Below are positions 57,014-64,000 of a stretch of DNA of 64,000 nucleotides, one piece after another. The translations under genes and the position numbers were made by a program. The notes under the pieces are model-generated. The model did no database searches, was not told the DNA's origin, and was given only the letters and a program-made list of their open reading frames with translations. Origin of the DNA: Rhizobacter koreensis (GTDB lineage Bacteria; Pseudomonadota; Gammaproteobacteria; Burkholderiales; Burkholderiaceae_C); NCBI RefSeq assembly GCF_013366375.1, contig NZ_JABWMJ010000002.1, positions 1-64,000 on the forward strand. The letters are read 5' to 3'. Every line of letters starts with the position of its first letter. The first letter of the stretch is position 1.

Positions 57014-57976
57014 TCAGCGCGGGGTGGTCGACGCCGGCGCTGGGGCGGCGCCGGCGGAAGCAGCGGTGGTCGTCGCCGCGATCGGCGCGCCCATCAGCAC
57101 GCCGTGCAGATCGGCGCCGAAGCGCCGCACCGACTCCATCGTGACCTTGTTGCGCCGCACCAGCCAGTTGTAGCCGAGTACCGCGGGCACCGCGACGAAG
57201 AGGCCGAGCGCGGTCATGATCAGCGCCTCGCCGACCGGCCCGGCGACCTTGTCGATCGACGCCTGCCCCGCGACGCCGATCGCGGTGAGCGCGTTGTAGA
57301 TGCCCCAGACGGTGCCGAAGAGGCCGATGAACGGCGCGGTCGAACCCACCGTCGCGAGGAACGCGAGTCCGTCCTGCAGCCGGCTCTGCACGTCGTCGAG
57401 GCTGCGCTGCACGTTCATGCCGACCCAGGTGTTGCGGTCGATGTTTTCGGTCAGCGCGCCTTCGTGGTGCTCGCTCGCGGTGATGCCGGCATCGGCGATC
57501 GCGCGGAACGCACTGCCGGCCCCGAGCGCCTGGGTCGCCTCGCCGAGCGTGCGAGCGCGGAAGAACTGGCGCGGCGCGACGCGTGCCTCGCGCGCCAGCC
57601 GCACGCTCTGCACGAGCTTGGTCACGATGATGGTCCAGCTGCCGATGCTCATCAGCAGCAGGATCACCAGGGTGCCGAGCGCGATGGCGTCGCCGTGGCG
57701 AATCAGCGCGCCGAGGCCGTACGGGTTCTCGACCGTCTCGCGCCTCGGTGCGGCCGCGCTCGCCGGACGCGCCGCGACGACGGCGCTCGCGGGCGCCGCG
57801 ACTGCGGCCGATGCAGCGCTCGCCGCCGATGACGGCGCGGCCGGCGCACTCGCCGCGGCATCGCTGCCCGCGACGGCGGGCTGCGCGATCGCAGGCGGTG
57901 CGGCGAGCACGCCCGCGGTCGCCGCGAGCAGCACGAGCGGCACGAGTCGCGCCCGGAACGGGGCTCGAGGAGGCAT
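57014..57976 (-). CDS. exbB: MotA/TolQ/ExbB family protein with exported N-terminal extension
   Basis: 320 residues from the Met at 57976, which has AGGA upstream on its strand (ATG at 57991 does not). An N-terminal signal sequence ends near APPAIAQ, then an Ala-rich stretch to ~90. The ExbB core follows with FLATVGSTAPFIGLFGTVWG and GEALIMTALGLFVAVPAV. The long leader is typical of the ExbB type that pairs with TonB rather than TolA. Confidence 0.92.
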   Translation of the reverse strand: MPPRAPFRARLVPLVLLAATAGVLAAPPAIAQPAVAGSDAAASAPAAPSSAASAASAAVAAPASAVVAARPASAAAPRRETVENPYGLGALIRHGDAIALGTLVILLLMSIGSWTIIVTKLVQSVRLAREARVAPRQFFRARTLGEATQALGAGSAFRAIADAGITASEHHEGALTENIDRNTWVGMNVQRSLDDVQSRLQDGLAFLATVGSTAPFIGLFGTVWGIYNALTAIGVAGQASIDKVAGPVGEALIMTALGLFVAVPAVLGYNWLVRRNKVTMESVRRFGADLHGVLMGAPIAATTTAASAGAAPAPASTTPR

Positions 57977-58020
57977 GGATGGGTCCTGCATGGCTGGAGA
58001 GTGACGAGAAGGCCCGAAGG

Positions 58021-58760
58021 CTAGTCGAGCCGGTACTCGAACGGGACCTGGACCACGATGTCGCGGCCCTGCCCGATGCAGCGGTACTCGGCAACGACGC
58101 GCATGCTGCTGCGCGCGAAGATGGGGTGCGACGCGCGCAGCGTCTTGATGTCCTTGACCTCGCCGCCGGAACCGAGCGTGAACTGCACCAGCGCGTCGCC
58201 CTTGTCGAGGCCCTGGCGCATGGCTTCGCGCGGGAAAGCGGCGTCGCGCCGCACCGCGGCCTGGTTGGGGCAGACGACGCCGATCTGCACCGGCCCCGGC
58301 GACGCCGGGCGCGGCGCCGACGCGGGCATGGGCACCGCCGCGACCACCGGCGGCGGCGGCGCGGGTGCGGCGAGCGGCGGAGGCGCCGGAGGCGCCGGCG
58401 GCACGATCGCCGTCGGCGGCGCGACCGGCACCGGTGGCTGCGCGGGCGCCGGCTGCGGGGTCGGTGCCGCGATGCGGATCTCGGGCGGCGGGATGAACGG
58501 CGGCGGCGGCGCATCGAAGGCCGGCACCGGCACCGCCGCCTCGGGCGCCGGCTCGGCGCGCGCCGGCTCGCTGACGATCCGGGTCTCGACCGTCGCTTGC
58601 GGCGCATCGACCTCGCGCGTCGCGAGCGCCGTCACGAGTGCGTAGATCACCACGCCATGGATTGCCACCACCGCGGCGAATCCGATCCAGCGCCGCGGCG
58701 AGCGCCTGCCGAAGCCGTTGGCACGGGACCCTGCAGCCAGCACGTCGACCCGCCCGCGCG

Positions 58761-58764
<4 letters not shown>
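58021..58764 (-). CDS. tonB: TonB-family energy transducer
   Basis: 247 residues from GTG at 58764, which overlaps the ldcA stop (GTGA). It has a membrane anchor (IGFAAVVAIHGVVIYALVTA), a long Pro/Ala spacer across the periplasm, and a C-terminal TonB fold (FPREAMRQGLDKGDALVQFT; SMRVVAEYRC). With ExbB and the two ExbD proteins it drives uptake through outer-membrane receptors. No receptor gene is in this window. Confidence 0.88.
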
Positions 58765-60718
<1,954 letters not shown>

Positions 60719-62302
60719 TCACTCCCACTCGATGGTCGCCGGCGGCTTCGACGAGACGTCGTAGGTCACGCGGTTGATCCCGCGCACCTCGTTGATGATG
60801 CGGCTCGACACGGTCTTGAGTAGCGCGTACGGCAGCTCGGCCCAGTCGGCGGTCATGAAGTCGCTGGTCTGCACCGCGCGCAGTGCGACGACATACTCGT
60901 AGGTCCGGCCGTCGCCCATCACGCCGACGCTCTTGACCGGCAGGAACACCGCGAACGCCTGGCTCGTCAGCTCGTACCAGCTCTTGTTGCTGACCGGGTC
61001 GATGGTGTTGCGCAACTCTTCGATGAAGATCGCGTCGGCGCGGCGCAGCAGGTCGGCGTACTCGCGCTTCACCTCGCCGAGGATGCGCACGCCGAGCCCC
61101 GGCCCCGGGAACGGGTGGCGGTACACCATGTCGTGCGGCAGGCCGAGCGCGACGCCGAGCTCGCGCACCTCGTCCTTGAAGAGCTCGCGCAGCGGCTCGA
61201 GGAGCTTGAGGCCCAGCGTCTCGGGCAGCCCGCCGACGTTGTGGTGGCTCTTGATCGTGGTCGCCTTCTTGGTCTTGGCGCCGCCCGACTCGATGACGTC
61301 GGGGTAGATCGTCCCTTGCGCGAGCCACTTCGCCTGCTCGAGGCGCCCCGCCTCGCGGGTGAACACCTCGACGAACTCGCGGCCGATGATCTTGCGCTTG
61401 AGCTCGGGGTCGCTCACGCCGGCGAGCTCGCCGAGGAACGCCTCGCTGGCGTCGATCGCGAGCACCTTGACGTGCAGGCGGTCGGCGAACATCTCCATCA
61501 CCATGCGCGCCTCGTCCAGACGGAGCAGGCCGTGATCGACGAACACGCAGGTCAGGCGATCGCCGATGGCCTGGTGCACCAGCGCCGCGGCGACGCTCGA
61601 ATCGACGCCGCCCGAGAGGCCGAGGATCACCTCGTCGTCGCCGACCTGCTCGCGGATGCGCGCGACGGCCTCGTCGATGTAGTTGACCATCACCCAGTCG
61701 GGCTTGGCGCCGCAGATCTGCAGCGCGAAGCGCTCGAGGATCTCGCGGCCCTTGCGGGTGTGCGTCACCTCGGGATGGAACTGCACCGCGTAGTAGCCGC
61801 GCGCCTCGTCGGCCATGCCGGCGACCTCGCAGCTCGGCGTCGACGCCATCAGCTTGAAGCCCGGCGGCATCTGGGTGACGTTGTCGCCGTGACTCATCCA
61901 CACCTTCAGCATGCCGTGCCCGGCCGCGGTGGAGAAGTCCTCGATGGCGTCGAGCAGCCTGGTATGACCATGCGCGCGCACCTCGGCGTAGCCGAACTCG
62001 CGGTGCCGGCTCGGCTCGACCGTGCCACCGAGCTGCACCGCCATCGCGAACATGCCGTAGCAGATGCCGAGCACCGGAACGCCGAGATCCCACACCGCCT
62101 GCGGCGCGCGCAGGTCGTGCGCCTCGTAGGTCGACGCGTGGCTGCCGGACAGGATGATCCCCTTGGGCGCGAACTCGCGGACGAACGCGTCGCTGACGTC
62201 GTTGGGATGAATCTCGCAGTAAACGTGCGCCTCGCGGATGCGGCGGGCGATCAGCTGGGTCACCTGCGAGCCGAAATCGAGGATGAGGATCTTGTCGTGC
62301 AT
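60719..62302 (-). CDS. guaA: GMP synthase (glutamine-hydrolysing)
   Basis: 527 residues. The glutamine amidotransferase domain has the GICYGM nucleophile segment and [11 protein letters not shown]. The synthetase domain has the PP-loop [14 protein letters not shown] and ends in IEWE, as in GuaA proteins generally. It converts XMP to GMP. It lies near guaB, separated by an MFS gene, in one direction. Confidence 0.98.
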   Translation of the reverse strand: MHDKILILDFGSQVTQLIARRIREAHVYCEIHPNDVSDAFVREFAPKGIILSGSHASTYEAHDLRAPQAVWDLGVPVLGICYGMFAMAVQLGGTVEPSRHREFGYAEVRAHGHTRLLDAIEDFSTAAGHGMLKVWMSHGDNVTQMPPGFKLMASTPSCEVAGMADEARGYYAVQFHPEVTHTRKGREILERFALQICGAKPDWVMVNYIDEAVARIREQVGDDEVILGLSGGVDSSVAAALVHQAIGDRLTCVFVDHGLLRLDEARMVMEMFADRLHVKVLAIDASEAFLGELAGVSDPELKRKIIGREFVEVFTREAGRLEQAKWLAQGTIYPDVIESGGAKTKKATTIKSHHNVGGLPETLGLKLLEPLRELFKDEVRELGVALGLPHDMVYRHPFPGPGLGVRILGEVKREYADLLRRADAIFIEELRNTIDPVSNKSWYELTSQAFAVFLPVKSVGVMGDGRTYEYVVALRAVQTSDFMTADWAELPYALLKTVSSRIINEVRGINRVTYDVSSKPPATIEWE

Positions 62303-62315
62303 GGTCGGTCGGCTG

Positions 62316-63674
62316 TCAGGCCGTCGGGGAAGACGCGGTGGGCTGGGCAACGCCGCCTGCCGCGAGGCGCGCGCGCCGCAGGCGCCGGAACTGGACCCAC
62401 GCCAGCGCCAGCGCCGCGAACTGGAGCAGCGCACAGAAGTAGAACGGGGCGCCGATGCGCCAGTCGCCGCGCGGCAGGTGCGACACCGCACCGAGCAGCG
62501 GGGCCGCGAACATCGGCGCGATCACCGCCATCAGGCTGTTGAGACCGCCGACCGCGCCGAGCGTGCGGCCCTGCGTGGCGGGATCGGCGGCGCCGGAGAT
62601 GATGCTCTGGATCGACGCGGTCACGGTGAAACCGAGCAGGTTCACGAAGATCACCGCGACCATCATCCAGCCTTGCGGGACCACGCCGTAGAGCACGTAC
62701 GCCAGCGTCGACGACACGAGCCCCCAGATCGCGAGGCGCTGCGGCGAGAAGCGCTTGAGCAGGCGGCCGAGCAACACGCCCTGCACCAGTGCCGAGGCGA
62801 TGCCGACCGCGAACATCGACCAGCCGTTCTCGAGCGGCCCCCAGCCGAACTTGAAGGTGGTGTAGAGCACCCAGCTCGTGTAGAGCACGAACTGCGCGAG
62901 GCCGCTGAACGCGATCACCGCGACCAGCAGGCCGACGCCCTTGAGCTGGCCGAGGCGCAGCAGCGACGCCAGCGGGTTGATGGCGCGCCAGCCGAAGCGG
63001 CGCCGGCGCTCGGGCGGCAGCGACTCGGGCAGCACGAACCAGCCGTAGGCGAAGTTGAGCAGCGCCAGCACGCCGGCCGCGTAGAACGGCAGGTGCACGT
63101 CGATCTGCCCGAGCACGCCGCCCATCACCGGACCGAGGATGAAGCCGATCCCGAACATCGCGCCGATGAGGCCGAAGCGGCGCGCGCGCTGCTCGGGCGG
63201 CGTGATGTCGGCGACGTAGGCGTTGGCGACCGCCGCGTTCGACTGCATCGCCCCGCTGAACACGCGCACCAGGATCAGCATCCAGAGCGCGGTCGCCATG
63301 GCGGTGACGAAGAAGCTGAGCGCGAGCGCGAAGAAGCCGAGCAGCAGCACCGGTCGGCGGCCGTAGCGGTCGGACAGCGCGCCGAGCAGCGGCGAGGTGA
63401 CGAAGTTCGCGAGGCTGAAGGTAAAGGTGGTGACGCCGAACCACCATGCCTGGTCGGCGGTCGACCCGGTGAAGGTGCCGACCAGCACCGGCAGCACCGG
63501 AATGATCAGACCGATCGACACCATGTCGATCAGCACCGTCAGCATGATGAACGGCATCGCCGCCGCGCGCGACGCGACGCGCGACTCGGCGGCCGGCGCC
63601 GGGGCGAGCGGCGCGCTCGCCGGCAACGAAGCGCCGGGCGCCGCGGCGGCGGACGAGTCGGGTTGCGCGTTCAC
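62316..63674 (-). CDS. MFS transporter, TetA/DHA1-like
   Basis: 452 residues. The first ~40 residues are Ala/Pro-rich. Twelve hydrophobic helices follow, with the motif-A loop [16 protein letters not shown] and motif C-like [10 protein letters not shown]. This is the tetracycline-type drug:H+ antiporter subfamily; the substrate cannot be told. It sits between guaB and guaA in the same direction. That placement is found in other betaproteobacteria and argues for a chromosomal rather than acquired gene. Confidence 0.88.
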   Translation of the reverse strand: MNAQPDSSAAAAPGASLPASAPLAPAPAAESRVASRAAAMPFIMLTVLIDMVSIGLIIPVLPVLVGTFTGSTADQAWWFGVTTFTFSLANFVTSPLLGALSDRYGRRPVLLLGFFALALSFFVTAMATALWMLILVRVFSGAMQSNAAVANAYVADITPPEQRARRFGLIGAMFGIGFILGPVMGGVLGQIDVHLPFYAAGVLALLNFAYGWFVLPESLPPERRRRFGWRAINPLASLLRLGQLKGVGLLVAVIAFSGLAQFVLYTSWVLYTTFKFGWGPLENGWSMFAVGIASALVQGVLLGRLLKRFSPQRLAIWGLVSSTLAYVLYGVVPQGWMMVAVIFVNLLGFTVTASIQSIISGAADPATQGRTLGAVGGLNSLMAVIAPMFAAPLLGAVSHLPRGDWRIGAPFYFCALLQFAALALAWVQFRRLRRARLAAGGVAQPTASSPTA

Positions 63675-63702
63675 CGCGCCGCGGAGCGCTGCGCCACGCG
63701 CC

Positions 63703-64000
63703 TCACTCGGAACGATAGTTCGGCGCTTCCTTCGTGATCTGCACGTCGTGGACGTGGCTCTCGCGAATGCCGGACGACGTGATCTCGACGAACTGCGCCT
63801 TGGCGTGCATCTCGGCGATGTCGGCGCAGCCGCAGTAGTGCATCGAAGCGCGCAGGCCGCCGGCCATCTGGAAGATGATCGCGACCACCGAGCCCTTGTA
63901 AGGCACCTGGCCTTCGATGCCTTCGGGCACCAGCTTGGCGCTGCCGCCGGCGGTGCTCTCGCCTTCCTGGAAGTAGCGGTCGGCCGAGCCCTGCTGCATG
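63703..64000 (-). CDS. guaB: IMP dehydrogenase, C-terminal end only
   Basis: The frame runs off the right edge of the window; the last ~99 residues are seen. [20 protein letters not shown] and [11 protein letters not shown] with the ending [17 protein letters not shown] match the C-terminus of GuaB. It oxidises IMP to XMP, the step before GuaA. Confidence 0.95.
   Translation of the reverse strand, partial: MQQGSADRYFQEGESTAGGSAKLVPEGIEGQVPYKGSVVAIIFQMAGGLRASMHYCGCADIAEMHAKAQFVEITSSGIRESHVHDVQITKEAPNYRSE

Noticed and set aside
62316..63674. MFS gene as an acquired resistance gene
   Set aside because: Its place between guaB and guaA and its base composition are those of the chromosome; no mobile element lies next to it.

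Overview
This is a very GC-rich window from a betaproteobacterium, most likely of the order Burkholderiales; I cannot name the genus. The housekeeping gene content and order point there: sodB, xseA, exbBD, lpxK, a Trm112 gene, kdsB and adk, followed by guaB, an MFS gene, guaA and tadA. About 45.5 kb on the left is the interior and right end of an integrative and conjugative element (ICE). About 18.5 kb on the right is the host chromosome. The ICE ends at a P4-type tyrosine integrase (44130-45395) that abuts the 3' end of icd. The left end of the ICE lies outside the window.

The conjugation machinery is a MobH relaxase (traI), a TraD coupling ATPase and a DUF4400 membrane protein, followed by a complete F-type (MPF-F, SXT/R391-like) type IV secretion system. 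Its order is transglycosylase, OmpA-like lipoprotein (frameshifted), traA, traL, traE, traK, traB, dsbC, traV, traC, trbI, S26 peptidase, traW, traU, trbC, [cargo], traN, traF, traH, traG. Near position 1 are a Toprim-domain primase fragment, a DUF932 gene and two adjacent genes that read as FlhD and FlhC homologues. These two are probable counterparts of SetD/SetC, the master activators of SXT-type ICEs. An intact IS256-family element with a perfect 8-bp target duplication sits just downstream of them, followed by an XRE regulator.

Two cargo islands interrupt the transfer genes. Island 1 (10645-13221, lower GC) is a three-gene operon: HigB-like toxin, HigA-type HTH fused to an ImmA/IrrE-type metallopeptidase, and a Beta-family protein. 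Island 2 (27682-35243) is a divergent cluster. Leftward run a ComEC-like metallo-beta-lactamase (MBL) protein and a single polypeptide fusing E2, E1 and JAB ubiquitin-pathway domains. Rightward run a WYL regulator, a four-TM protein, a second MBL protein and a protein with a HEPN-like RxxxxH motif. Island 2 looks like an anti-phage or anti-plasmid module and is the best candidate for an undescribed system here.

The chromosomal part contains icd, a secreted DUF192 protein, sodB, xseA, exbB-exbD-lpxK-Trm112-kdsB, adk and a short-chain dehydrogenase. A long leftward run follows: guaB (partial), MFS transporter, guaA, a small membrane protein, tadA, ldcA, tonB, exbB, two exbD genes and a TPR-like exported protein. 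I saw no rRNA, tRNA or CRISPR array.
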